Part shown: piece after piece, positions 8,496-16,961 of the stretch
Layout of the letters: the number at the start of each line of letters is the position of its first letter
Position numbering within the stretch: the first letter of the stretch is position 1
Source of the DNA: Clostridiales bacterium
GTDB lineage: Bacteria; Bacillota; Clostridia; DUPQ01
Reading direction: 5' to 3'
Assembly: GCA_023145435.1 (NCBI GenBank)
Contig: JAGLDS010000008.1
Span: 1-64,000 of the forward strand
DNA: 64,000 bases
Made by a program: the position numbers and the translations under genes
The notes under the pieces: model-generated
Databases searched by the model: none
What the model was told of the DNA's origin: nothing
What the model saw: only the letters and a program-made list of their open reading frames with translations

Positions 8496-9353
8496 TTAGT
8501 ATATTTCAACTTTTTTTATTTGCTCTAAAAAAGTACTCTCATCAATTATGATTGAAGCACCGTCTCTTATTAGCTCATTACAACCTATTGAGTTGCTATT
8601 TAAGTTATGTGGTATAACAAATAATTCTCTATTATTTTCTATTGTATATTCAGCCGTAATAAGTGTTCCACTTCTTTTACCAGCTTGAACTATAATTGTT
8701 GCTATTGATAATCCACTTATAATTCTATTCCTAGCTGGAAAATGGTATTTGTTAGGTTTAATGTCTGGTGGATATTCACTAATCACTAAAGCATTTTTTT
8801 GAAGTTGATAATATAATTGCTTATTTTCATATGGGTAGCAGTAATCAAATCCAAAACCAAGAACAGCTATTGTTTTGTTTTGAGAATATTTATGACAACA
8901 TGTATCAATACCAGTTGCCATACCACTAATTGTTATATAACCTTCATTAATAAGACATCTAGTAAACTTACGACACATTAATTGACCATACTCACTTGCT
9001 AATCTTGAACCTACTACTGCAACAATATTTTTTGATAATAAAGAAATATCGCCTTTTATAAACAAACATATAGGCGGATCATAAATTTGTAATAATTGTG
9101 AAGGGTATTTTTTATCTAAGTATGTAAGTAAACTAATATTTTCTGTTCTTAATTTTTCATCGATATTTTCTGTATATGATATTGAACGTATTTTATATAA
9201 TTGATTATTAGTTAACAAACCTGTTTTTTTTATGTAATAATCATTATGTTCATAAAATTCATAAGGAGTTTTAAAATGATTAATTAACAACCATTTTTTA
9301 TATGGTGTTATAAAATTTATTTTTGAAAATTCGTACCAATAATTATATTTCAC
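8496..9353 (-). CDS. dprA: DNA-processing protein A
   Basis: Loads RecA onto incoming single-stranded DNA during transformation. The 285 residues contain the extended Rossmann (SMF) core: AVVGSRLASEYG, ISGMATGIDTCCH, FPARNRIISGLS and VQAGKRSGTLITAEY. The protein is compact and lacks the C-terminal winged-helix domain of larger DprA proteins. The start is GTG, with no ribosome site and a -10 box six bases upstream, so the message appears leaderless. It precedes topA and trmFO. Natural competence cannot be concluded from dprA alone, since the gene is widespread. Confidence 0.93.
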   Translation of the reverse strand: MKYNYWYEFSKINFITPYKKWLLINHFKTPYEFYEHNDYYIKKTGLLTNNQLYKIRSISYTENIDEKLRTENISLLTYLDKKYPSQLLQIYDPPICLFIKGDISLLSKNIVAVVGSRLASEYGQLMCRKFTRCLINEGYITISGMATGIDTCCHKYSQNKTIAVLGFGFDYCYPYENKQLYYQLQKNALVISEYPPDIKPNKYHFPARNRIISGLSIATIIVQAGKRSGTLITAEYTIENNRELFVIPHNLNSNSIGCNELIRDGASIIIDESTFLEQIKKVEIY

Positions 9354-9359
9354 AAATAT

Positions 9360-9388
9360 ATTATATTACATTATTTGTCAATCTTCAA
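9360..9388 (-). promoter_or_regulatory. Promoter of dprA-topA-trmFO, leaderless
   Basis: On the minus strand: TTGAAG (9383-9388), 17 bases, TATAAT (9360-9365), six bases, then the GTG at 9353. The -35 partly overlaps the end of the upstream hydrolase gene. The predicted +1 coincides with the start codon. Confidence 0.6.
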
Positions 9389-10316
9389 TATATTTTTCTA
9401 AAAACTTTTTAACCGTCTCAATATATTCTTCTGGTTGATAACTAAATGAACCTGCATGAAAACCTGTTTTAAACCAATGTATTTCTTTATTTTCTCCTAT
9501 ACAATTATTATATAATTCACTAGTCATTGCTGGATCTATGTAATCATCATCTTTTGCATTTAAAAATAAAATTGGATTTTTAACCTTAGAAATATTATTA
9601 ACTATATTTATACCTTTTATATCAAATGAAAATAATAGTTTTAATATAACATTAGTTGTTTCCATTATTAGTGATGTAATGAATTCTAGAGTATTAATTT
9701 TTTTAGTGACATTATTTTTTATTTGTTTAGCAAAATCAGAATATGGACAATCAGCAATATAAAACTTGCAACCATCTTCTACCATTGAAGCATAAGCTAA
9801 TAAAATAGATGCTCCCATTGATTCACCATGTAAACCAATTATACAATCGCTACCTTTTTGTTCTTTTAAATGTGTAATTATCTTTAATAAATCATATTTT
9901 TCATAATAACCATATGTAATTGTAGAGCCACCACTTTTACCATGACTTCTATGATCTAAAGCAATAATTGAATAATCTAGTTGTTTGTATAAATATGCAA
10001 ATTTTTTAACAAATTCTTTATTTGTTGTTACACCGTGCAAAAGAACAACATATTTATTAGGATTATTAACAATTTCATAGCAATCAATCATATAACCATA
10101 ATCTGATTTTACTGAATAGTATTTCTTTTCAACTTGCTCATACCAACTATTTATTTTTAATAGCCAATCAGATTGAAAAGTTTTTTTATTATAATCTTCT
10201 AAATCTTCATTTGATTTTTTCTTGTTATATACAATATTATTAACTAAGTAACAACTTAAATATAAAATTATTAGTATAAATATTCCAATTATTGAAAAGA
10301 TAATTATAAGTAACAT
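9378..10316 (-). CDS. Membrane-anchored alpha/beta hydrolase
   Basis: Serine hydrolase of unknown substrate, 312 residues. An N-terminal hydrophobic anchor (about residues 2-26) is followed by an alpha/beta fold: VVLLHGVTTNKE (oxyanion), GLHGESMGAS (nucleophile elbow GxSxG), acid residue in DDDYIDP, and the histidine in FKTGFHAGSF. It resembles the BEM46/YqkD type of esterase-like proteins. A GAGGAGA ribosome site precedes the ATG. It is separated from the hydrogenase operon by a terminator, and its stop overlaps the dprA promoter. Catalytic residues are complete; substrate assignment is not possible. Confidence 0.85.
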   Translation of the reverse strand: MLLIIIFSIIGIFILIILYLSCYLVNNIVYNKKKSNEDLEDYNKKTFQSDWLLKINSWYEQVEKKYYSVKSDYGYMIDCYEIVNNPNKYVVLLHGVTTNKEFVKKFAYLYKQLDYSIIALDHRSHGKSGGSTITYGYYEKYDLLKIITHLKEQKGSDCIIGLHGESMGASILLAYASMVEDGCKFYIADCPYSDFAKQIKNNVTKKINTLEFITSLIMETTNVILKLLFSFDIKGINIVNNISKVKNPILFLNAKDDDYIDPAMTSELYNNCIGENKEIHWFKTGFHAGSFSYQPEEYIETVKKFLEKYIED

Positions 10317-10342
10317 AGTTTTTTTCTCCTCTATTTAGTATA

Positions 10343-10370
10343 CAAAAAAAAAGGCTACTATTAAAGTAGC
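10343..10370 (-). terminator. Terminator of the hydrogenase operon
   Basis: On the minus strand, GCTACT, a 5-base loop and AGTAGC are followed by an unbroken run of about ten T. It starts a few bases after the hydA stop. A shorter T run on the other side could also stop plus-strand transcription. Confidence 0.8.
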
Positions 10371-10374
10371 TTTT

Positions 10375-12126
10375 TTATTGACTAATAGGATATTTTTCTC
10401 TATCAATATAATGAGTATGTAATAATTCATGGGACTTATGACCACCTGGTTCCCCTAAAAACTCTTTATATAGTTTTTGTACTAATTTATTCTCATGTGA
10501 TTTTCTAACACTTAATTTTACATCTTCTGCATAAATTGCTTTTGCTCGTTCTTCTCGTAAGTCATATTTTGATCTAACTGCAGAAGATTGAATAGGTTGT
10601 CCTCCCCCATTAACACATCCACCAGGACATGCCATTATTTCAATAAAATGATAATCTTTTTCTCCACTTTTAACCATTTCTAAAAGCTTTCTAGCATTTC
10701 CAGTACCACTAGCTACTGCAGCTTTCAAAGTAAAATCACCAATTTGTACATTGGCCTCTTTAATTCCTTTTATTCCTCTTACAGATATAATATCTAAATT
10801 ATCCAAAGGTTTTTTTGTAACTATTTCATAAACAGTTCTAATTGCAGCTTCCATTACGCCACCAGTTGCGCCAAAGATTACTCCTGCACCTGATGCATCA
10901 CCCATAGGATCATCATAGTGATCTGATGATATTGTGTGAAAATCGATACCTGCTTCTTTAATCATTTTAGCTAGCTCTCTAGTTGTAATAACGTGATCTA
11001 CATCAGCTAAGCCGTTAACTGACATTTCAGGTCGCTTACTTTCTGCTTTTTTTGCAATACATGGCATAACTGCCACCACTATTATATCTGCAGGATTGAT
11101 ATTAGTTTTTTTAGCATAATATGTTTTTAAGACCGCACCAAACATTTGCATTGGAGATTTACAAGTAGATAAATTGTCTAAAAATTCAGGAAAGTTATAT
11201 TCACAAAACGTTACCCAGCCTGGGCTACATGATGTTATCATCGGTAATTTACCACCATTATTAAGACGGTGAAGCAACTCAGTACCTTCTTCCATAATTG
11301 TTAAATCAGCACCTGTATCTGTATCAAACACCTTGTCAAACCCTATCCTACGTAATGCTCCAACCATATTTTTTGTACATCGTGTTCCAATTGGTAATCC
11401 AAATTCTTCACCAATAGCTACTCTAGTTGCAGGTGCGGTTTGTACAACAACATGTTTGCTTTTATCATTTATCGCATCCCAAACTAGTTCTGTATCATCT
11501 TTTTCTCTAAGTGCATTAACTGGGCATACATTAATACATTGTCCACAGCTAATACACGGAACATCATTTAGACTTAAATCAAATGGAGATGAAATATTGG
11601 AATAAAAACCTCTCTCAGTTGTATCGATAACTGAAACTGTTTGAATATTTTTACACATTGAGATACAACGTCTACATAAAATACATTTATTGTTGTCTCT
11701 GACGATTGAATGAGATTTCAAATCTAATGGATAAAGGGTCTTCTCACCTTCATATCGTAATTCTCTAACATTTAATCTATCCGAAAGTGCTTGTAGCTCA
11801 CAACTATTATTTCTATTACAAGTTAAACAACTACGATCGTGATTTGATAGAATAAGTTCTAGTGTGGCTTTTCTTGCTTTTCTAATTGATTCTGAATTAG
11901 TGATAATATCTAATCCTTCTGAAACTGGATAAACGCAAGATGCTTGCAATCCTCTTGCTTGTTTAATTTCTACTAGACACATACGACATGCACCTATTTC
12001 ATTAATGTCTTTTAAATAGCATAAGGTTGGAATATCAACACCTACTTCTCTAGCTGCTTCTAATACTGAATAATCTTCAGGTACTTTCATATCTATTCCA
12101 TCAATTGTAATATTTACTTTACCCAT
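10375..12126 (-). CDS. hydA: [FeFe]-hydrogenase catalytic subunit of a trimeric NADH/ferredoxin enzyme
   Basis: Produces or oxidises H2 at an H-cluster. The 583 residues contain, in order: a plant-type [2Fe-2S] domain (CYLKDINEIGACRMCLVE), a His-ligated cluster (HDRSCLTCNRNNSCE), two [4Fe-4S] sites (CILCRRCISMC, CISCGQCINVC) and all three H-cluster motifs (TSCSPGWV, MPCIAKKAE, EIMACPGGCVNGGGQP). The start at 12126 has AGGAG 9 bases upstream; an in-frame ATG at 12168 overlaps hydB and lacks this. HydB and HydC neighbours indicate the electron-bifurcating or confurcating type coupling NADH and ferredoxin, although NAD-only enzymes look similar. Maturases HydEFG are not in this window. Confidence 0.93.
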   Translation of the reverse strand: MGKVNITIDGIDMKVPEDYSVLEAAREVGVDIPTLCYLKDINEIGACRMCLVEIKQARGLQASCVYPVSEGLDIITNSESIRKARKATLELILSNHDRSCLTCNRNNSCELQALSDRLNVRELRYEGEKTLYPLDLKSHSIVRDNNKCILCRRCISMCKNIQTVSVIDTTERGFYSNISSPFDLSLNDVPCISCGQCINVCPVNALREKDDTELVWDAINDKSKHVVVQTAPATRVAIGEEFGLPIGTRCTKNMVGALRRIGFDKVFDTDTGADLTIMEEGTELLHRLNNGGKLPMITSCSPGWVTFCEYNFPEFLDNLSTCKSPMQMFGAVLKTYYAKKTNINPADIIVVAVMPCIAKKAESKRPEMSVNGLADVDHVITTRELAKMIKEAGIDFHTISSDHYDDPMGDASGAGVIFGATGGVMEAAIRTVYEIVTKKPLDNLDIISVRGIKGIKEANVQIGDFTLKAAVASGTGNARKLLEMVKSGEKDYHFIEIMACPGGCVNGGGQPIQSSAVRSKYDLREERAKAIYAEDVKLSVRKSHENKLVQKLYKEFLGEPGGHKSHELLHTHYIDREKYPISQ

Positions 12127-12145
12127 TAATATATCTCCTATTAAC

Positions 12146-13930
12146 TTACTTTCTAATAATTGCCCCAAAAGGACAAGCTTCTAAACACGCTCCGCATTTA
12201 ATACATTCTTCTTGATTTATTATGTGAGGTTCTTTAATCATTCCTGTAATTGCTTTTGTAGGACAAACTTTAATACATTTTGTACAACCTTTGCAATCAC
12301 TAGGAATAATAATGTAGTCTAATAATTCTTTACAAACACCTGCACTACATCTTTTATTAATAATATGTTCTTCATATTCATGCCTAAAATATCGCAAAGT
12401 TGATAGTACAGGATTAGGTGAAGATTTACCTAATCCACACAAAGCCGCAGCTTGTATAGTTTCTGATAATTCCTCTAGTGTTTTAATATCACCTACTTCT
12501 CCTTTTCCTTCAGTAATCCTTTTTAATATTTCATACATTCTTTTTGTTCCTATTCTACAAGGTGGGCATTTTCCACATGATTCATCAACACTAAACTCTA
12601 AAAAGAATTTAGCTATATCAACCATACAGTTATCTTCATCCATAATAATTAATCCACCTGAACCCATCATTGAACCTAATTCAATTAATGTATCATATTC
12701 AATTGGAACATCAAGATGAGAAGCTGGGATACAACCACCTGAAGGGCCACCTGTTTGAGCTGCTTTAAATTTTTTCCCATTAGGTATTCCTCCACCTATG
12801 TCATATATGACTTCGCGTAGTGTTGTTCCCATTGGGATTTCAACTAATCCTGTATTATTTATCTTTCCACCAATTGCAAATACTTTTGTACCTGGGCTTT
12901 TTTTAGTTCCAATTGTTTTAAACCAATTTGCTCCTTTTAATATTATTACAGGAATATTAGCTAGCGTTTCTACATTGTTTAAAATAGTTGGTTTTTGAAA
13001 TAATCCTTTATTAGCAGGAAAAGGTGGTCTAGGCCTTGGTTCGCCTCGCTTTCCTTCAATAGAAGTCATAAGAGCAGTTTCTTCTCCACATACAAAAGCT
13101 CCTGCTCCTAAACGTAATTCTAAATTAAATGAAAAATCTGTTTCAAAAATATTATCTCCTAATAAACCCATATCTTTTGCTTGTTTTATTGCAATATTTA
13201 AACGTTTTACAGCAATTGGATATTCAGCTCTAACATAAATATATCCTTGATCAGAACCTATTCCATAAGCTGCTATTGCCATAGCTTCTATTATTGAATG
13301 AGGATCACCTTCTAAAATACTTCTATCCATGAAAGCTCCTGGATCTCCTTCATCCGCATTACAACACACATATTTTTTATCGCCTTTAGCTTTAGCTGCA
13401 AATAACCATTTACGTCCTGTTGGGAAACCAGCTCCACCTCTACCTCTTAAACCTGAATCTAATACTTTATCAATTACTTGTTCTGGAGTCATATCTGTTA
13501 ATACTTTTCCTAAAGCTTGATAACCATCATAAGCTATGTATTCTTCAATCATTTCAGGGTTAATTACTCCACAATTTCTAAGAGCAATTCGTTCTTGTTT
13601 CTTGAAGAAATCAGCTGTCTCATATGAATTATTTTCATTATTATCTCCAGATAATAATCTTTTTACTATTCTTCCATTTACAAGATGTTCATTAATAATT
13701 TCATCAATATCATTTAGAGTAACATTTGAATATATTGCACCTTCAGGATAAATAACTACAATTGGTCCTTTGGTACACAATCCAAAACAACTTGTAGTAA
13801 TTACTTGTATTTTCTCATTTAATTTTTTTCTTTTAATACCATCTTTAAGTTTATCAATAATTAAAATAGATTGTTTTGATGAACAAGTTGTTCCAGAACA
13901 AACTAATACATGTGAACTATAAATATGCAT
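12146..13930 (-). CDS. hydB: Hydrogenase NuoF-like flavoprotein subunit
   Basis: NADH-binding FMN/iron-sulfur subunit of the HydABC complex. The 594 residues begin with a thioredoxin-like [2Fe-2S] domain (CSGTTC and CFGLC). A NuoF core follows (GLRGRGGAGFPTGRKW, CCNADEGDPGAFMDR, GAGAFVCGEETALM, ESCGKCPPCRIG). The C-terminal domain holds two [4Fe-4S] sites (CKGCTKCIKVCP, CIKCGACLEACP). This three-part layout differs from respiratory complex I NuoF and is typical of HydB. AGGAGG precedes the ATG; hydA follows after 19 bases. Confidence 0.93.
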   Translation of the reverse strand: MHIYSSHVLVCSGTTCSSKQSILIIDKLKDGIKRKKLNEKIQVITTSCFGLCTKGPIVVIYPEGAIYSNVTLNDIDEIINEHLVNGRIVKRLLSGDNNENNSYETADFFKKQERIALRNCGVINPEMIEEYIAYDGYQALGKVLTDMTPEQVIDKVLDSGLRGRGGAGFPTGRKWLFAAKAKGDKKYVCCNADEGDPGAFMDRSILEGDPHSIIEAMAIAAYGIGSDQGYIYVRAEYPIAVKRLNIAIKQAKDMGLLGDNIFETDFSFNLELRLGAGAFVCGEETALMTSIEGKRGEPRPRPPFPANKGLFQKPTILNNVETLANIPVIILKGANWFKTIGTKKSPGTKVFAIGGKINNTGLVEIPMGTTLREVIYDIGGGIPNGKKFKAAQTGGPSGGCIPASHLDVPIEYDTLIELGSMMGSGGLIIMDEDNCMVDIAKFFLEFSVDESCGKCPPCRIGTKRMYEILKRITEGKGEVGDIKTLEELSETIQAAALCGLGKSSPNPVLSTLRYFRHEYEEHIINKRCSAGVCKELLDYIIIPSDCKGCTKCIKVCPTKAITGMIKEPHIINQEECIKCGACLEACPFGAIIRK

Positions 13931-13942
13931 TTACTAATCCTC

Positions 13943-14314
13943 CTAAAAAATTGCCTGAGTTGAATTAATCGTAAACTCAGATACAACTTGTCCATTAATG
14001 ATATGATTTTGAACTATTTTTTCCACTTTATCAGGAGTTAACATAATATATGTAGTTTTATTTCCCATATCATCAATAATATCTGCCATAGGTTCAAGTC
14101 GACAAACGCCAACACAACCTGTTTTGGAAACGGGTACACTTATATTTCTTTTTTCTAATTGTTCAATAAACGCACTCATAATTGGTTTAGCTCCTGCAGC
14201 AATTCCACAAGTTGCCATTCCAATTACAATTTTATAACCTTGGTTTTCTTTTTTTACTTTCATATTATTTAGAGCTTTTTTTCTAATAGCATCTAATTCA
14301 GCAATTGATTTCAT
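13943..14314 (-). CDS. Thioredoxin-like [2Fe-2S] ferredoxin of the hydrogenase operon
   Basis: Small protein of 123 residues standing between hydC and hydB. It has the thioredoxin-like ferredoxin fold with VIGMATCGIAAGAKP and TGCVGVCRLEP. Only three cysteines fit the cluster pattern, as is usual in this small family. An N-terminal helix (MKSIAELDAIRKKALNNM) precedes the fold. It probably relays electrons within or to the hydrogenase; its role in Bacillota four-gene operons is not settled. Gaps of 12 bases to hydB and 27 bases to hydC indicate cotranscription. Confidence 0.8.
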   Translation of the reverse strand: MKSIAELDAIRKKALNNMKVKKENQGYKIVIGMATCGIAAGAKPIMSAFIEQLEKRNISVPVSKTGCVGVCRLEPMADIIDDMGNKTTYIMLTPDKVEKIVQNHIINGQVVSEFTINSTQAIF

Positions 14315-14341
14315 TTTAAAACACCTCCAAAACTTTAATCA

Positions 14342-14824
14342 TTAAACTTGATATTTTTCTAAAATTCCTTTTACATCATCTGCAACTAATTTTCCATACA
14401 CTTCTTCATTTATTGTAACAACTGGAGCCAATCCACAAGCGCCAACACACCTACATGCATTTATTGAAAATTTATTATCGCTTGTTGTTTGCCCAACATC
14501 TATTTTAAGTTGCTTTTTAAATTGTTCTAAAATATCATTAGCTCCTTTTACATAACAAGCAGTACCAAGGCAAACATTAATTTGGTACTCACCTTTTGGT
14601 TCTGTAGAAAATTCTGAATAAAAAGTAACAACTCCATAAATTTCTGCTAATGAAATATTCAATCCTTTTGATATTTGTTTTTGTACAGACATTGGTAGAT
14701 ACCCAAATATTTTTTGTGCTTCATGTAGTACAGGTATTAATGCACCAGCAATATTTTTATGTTCTTTTATGACATTATCCAATTGACAAACCTTATCTTC
14801 TCCACATTGACAATTTTTACTCAT
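14342..14824 (-). CDS. hydC: Hydrogenase NuoE-like subunit
   Basis: [2Fe-2S] thioredoxin-fold subunit of the NADH-linked hydrogenase, 160 residues. It carries GYLPMSVQKQIS, the helical NuoE N-domain signature (AEIYGVVTFYSEF) and the cluster ligands CLGTAC and CRCVGAC. I prefer the start at 14824 (MSKNCQCGEDK), which has GGAG 11 bases upstream. An ATG at 14848 would place that GGAG inside the gene. It is the first gene of the operon, directly behind a strong promoter. Confidence 0.92.
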   Translation of the reverse strand: MSKNCQCGEDKVCQLDNVIKEHKNIAGALIPVLHEAQKIFGYLPMSVQKQISKGLNISLAEIYGVVTFYSEFSTEPKGEYQINVCLGTACYVKGANDILEQFKKQLKIDVGQTTSDNKFSINACRCVGACGLAPVVTINEEVYGKLVADDVKGILEKYQV

Positions 14825-14872
14825 ATCAATTAAAACTCCTTTTATCATGTTAATTATTTAACAATCTATTAC

Positions 14873-14901
14873 ATTGTATCAGAACATCAAACTAATTTCA
14901 A
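14873..14901 (-). promoter_or_regulatory. Promoter of the hydrogenase operon
   Basis: On the minus strand: TTGAAA (14896-14901), 17 bases, TACAAT (14873-14878), with a TG one base before the -10. The predicted +1 is near 14866, about 40 bases before the hydC start. No redox-regulator (Rex) palindrome was recognised. Confidence 0.75.
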
Positions 14902-14969
14902 CTACTTTGTTAAATATTTAACTTATAGATTTTATTAAAATATAAAAAGAAAATATATATAATTTTTAG

Positions 14970-16091
14970 TTAGATAATTAATTTCCCTTGAAAAATAACG
15001 TGTTTAATTTCTAATTGTTTTGTAAGAATTAAAATATTAGCTATATTTCCCTCTTTAATAACACCGATTTGATTCGTCATATTAAGTAGTTTAGCTTGAT
15101 TATATGTTGCGAATTGTAAAGCATGTTCTAGCTTAATACCTATAGATACCATGTTTTTAACACCATCTAACATCGTAATTAAGCTACCTGCAAGATTTCC
15201 TTTTAAAGTTCTAGCGCAATTATCTTTAACTACAACTTTTTGATTGCTTAATTCATATTCTCCATCACCCAAGTGAGCTGCACTCATAGAGTCACTTATT
15301 ATATATATAGTATCTAATGGTTTACATTTTATTATAATTTTTATCATTTCTTCGCTTACATGAAGTAAATCAGAAATAATTTCAACACCAACTGAATCAT
15401 CTAAAAGTGCCATCCCAGTAATTGCTACATTCCTATGGTGTATTGATGGCATTGCATTCATAAGATGCGTAGCTAATTTATATCCATTTGAAAATGCTTT
15501 TTTCCCTTCTTTTGCATTACTGTTTGTATGCCCAAATGATAAAATAATTTGTTTATCTTTAAGAAAATGTGAAAGCTCGTAATTTTTATCCAATTCAGGA
15601 GCCATTGAAATAATTTTTATAGCAGATAAATATGACGAAAAATTCTTTTTAAAATTTGATACAGATGGAATTTCAATGTAGCTACTATTTTGAGCACCTA
15701 ATTTATCTTTATTTAAATATGGTGCTTCTAAATGAACACCAATAAAAGCTTTATGACATTTAGGATTATTACAATAATCCAATAGATCAAATGTTTTCTG
15801 TATAGGTTGAGAAACTGTTGTTGGTAACAGTGATGTTGTTCCCTTTTTTATGTATGTCGTTGCTAATAAGTCCATATTAATTTCACTTGATATATTTACA
15901 TCAAATCCACCTAGTCCATGTGTGTGAATATCTATTAATCCTGGTACTACATAACAACCATTAGCATCAATATCAAACATATTATTTTCTAAAGATTCAG
16001 TAATTTTGCTAATTTTTTGTTCTTCTATTATTAGATGTCTTTCATCTATAAAATTCTTTCCTGTGAAAATTTTTCCATTTTTAATAATCAT
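14970..16091 (-). CDS. nagA: N-acetylglucosamine-6-phosphate deacetylase
   Basis: Removes acetate from GlcNAc-6-P in amino-sugar or wall recycling. The 373 residues show the amidohydrolase metal and catalytic motifs DIHTHGLGG, GVHLEAPYLN (the metal Glu is kept, although the usual EGP is EAP), LSFGHTNS, ATHLMNAMPSIHHR and ISDSMSAAHLGDGEYEL (catalytic Asp). AAAGGTGAAATA precedes the ATG. It lies 51 bases after the PRTase-like gene and 120 bases before the hydrogenase promoter region. nagB is not in this window. Confidence 0.93.
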   Translation of the reverse strand: MIIKNGKIFTGKNFIDERHLIIEEQKISKITESLENNMFDIDANGCYVVPGLIDIHTHGLGGFDVNISSEINMDLLATTYIKKGTTSLLPTTVSQPIQKTFDLLDYCNNPKCHKAFIGVHLEAPYLNKDKLGAQNSSYIEIPSVSNFKKNFSSYLSAIKIISMAPELDKNYELSHFLKDKQIILSFGHTNSNAKEGKKAFSNGYKLATHLMNAMPSIHHRNVAITGMALLDDSVGVEIISDLLHVSEEMIKIIIKCKPLDTIYIISDSMSAAHLGDGEYELSNQKVVVKDNCARTLKGNLAGSLITMLDGVKNMVSIGIKLEHALQFATYNQAKLLNMTNQIGVIKEGNIANILILTKQLEIKHVIFQGKLII

Positions 16092-16142
16092 TATTTCACC
16101 TTTAAATTTTTAAAATTAATTTTAAAACTGATTGTCAGAAAC

Positions 16143-16958
16143 TCATATAAGTTCATAATATTTTTTTAACAATAACTTCACTCGTTTTTCCTGTTTAGTT
16201 CCTTTAGTTTTTAATTTTTCAATATATTCTTGATTATTATCAACAAAATCAAGTAAAAATTTATTTGTGTCTTTTAAATATTTTTCAATCATTTCTAATT
16301 GTTCTTTATTAATTTTACCACAGTCTTTAGCGTTTTCAAAAGTATCTTTGCTAAATGAAATTAAACTATGTAATTTTATATTTACTGATTTTAAAATATC
16401 TTTTCCACCTTGGTTCCTATCAACTACTGATACAGTTTCTTTAATAATTCCTTTATTTTTATTAATAATAGGTTTCCAATCTCTTGTATAACTAGAAGCT
16501 GAATTAATTAAATCACAAATGTGAAGAAGATTTTTACCATCTAAAATATGATTACTTATATGATGGTCTTTATAAATAAAAACATGAGGTAATAACAATA
16601 ATTTTGCAACAGGAATGGAGAAAAACCAATCACGTCTTTCTCCACCTGATATCATATCAACTTCATTTAAATTTACTTTTTCTTTAATTAAGTTTACTAA
16701 TTGATCAACGACATCATGAAAAATATCATTACTATAATATTGATTCATAATTTTCCTAGTTAATTGCTCTTCAAAATCATGTAATTCTTTATTTTCATTT
16801 ATAAATTCCAATGTTTTTTCTGACATTTCTTTATCACCATAAAGATAATGGGTATTAATATAAAATGGTCCGACTTCACCTGACGTATAAAGAAATGGCG
16901 TTCCATCTGTTACTACTAAAGCTTTTGTGTTAAATAATTGTTCTACAATATCTTTCAT
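16143..16958 (-). CDS. Type I phosphoribosyltransferase-like protein (OPRTase-related)
   Basis: The 271 residues resemble the orotate phosphoribosyltransferase fold. The N-terminus ALVVTDGTPFLYTSGEVGPF resembles a PyrE hood/flap segment. SGGERRDWFFSIPVAKLL and the later SVVDRNQGGKDIL are consistent with a PRPP-binding loop in which the acidic pair is altered. A Lys-rich helical tail (about 190-271) is additional. GGAGTGAAAA precedes the ATG, and the gene starts 3 bases after the recG stop. It is not a canonical PyrE, since the usual acidic EDxxTTG-type loop is degenerate; substrate unknown. Confidence 0.55.
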   Translation of the reverse strand: MKDIVEQLFNTKALVVTDGTPFLYTSGEVGPFYINTHYLYGDKEMSEKTLEFINENKELHDFEEQLTRKIMNQYYSNDIFHDVVDQLVNLIKEKVNLNEVDMISGGERRDWFFSIPVAKLLLLPHVFIYKDHHISNHILDGKNLLHICDLINSASSYTRDWKPIINKNKGIIKETVSVVDRNQGGKDILKSVNIKLHSLISFSKDTFENAKDCGKINKEQLEMIEKYLKDTNKFLLDFVDNNQEYIEKLKTKGTKQEKRVKLLLKKYYELI

Positions 16959-16961
16959 TTT

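Noticed and set aside
12127-12168. hydA starting at 12168 inside hydB
   Set aside because: The ribosome site AGGAG and the family N-terminus (MGKVNITIDG) favour 12126.
14849-14969. Riboswitch or Rex operator before the hydrogenase operon
   Set aside because: Only a promoter is evident; I found no structured leader or clear redox-regulator palindrome.
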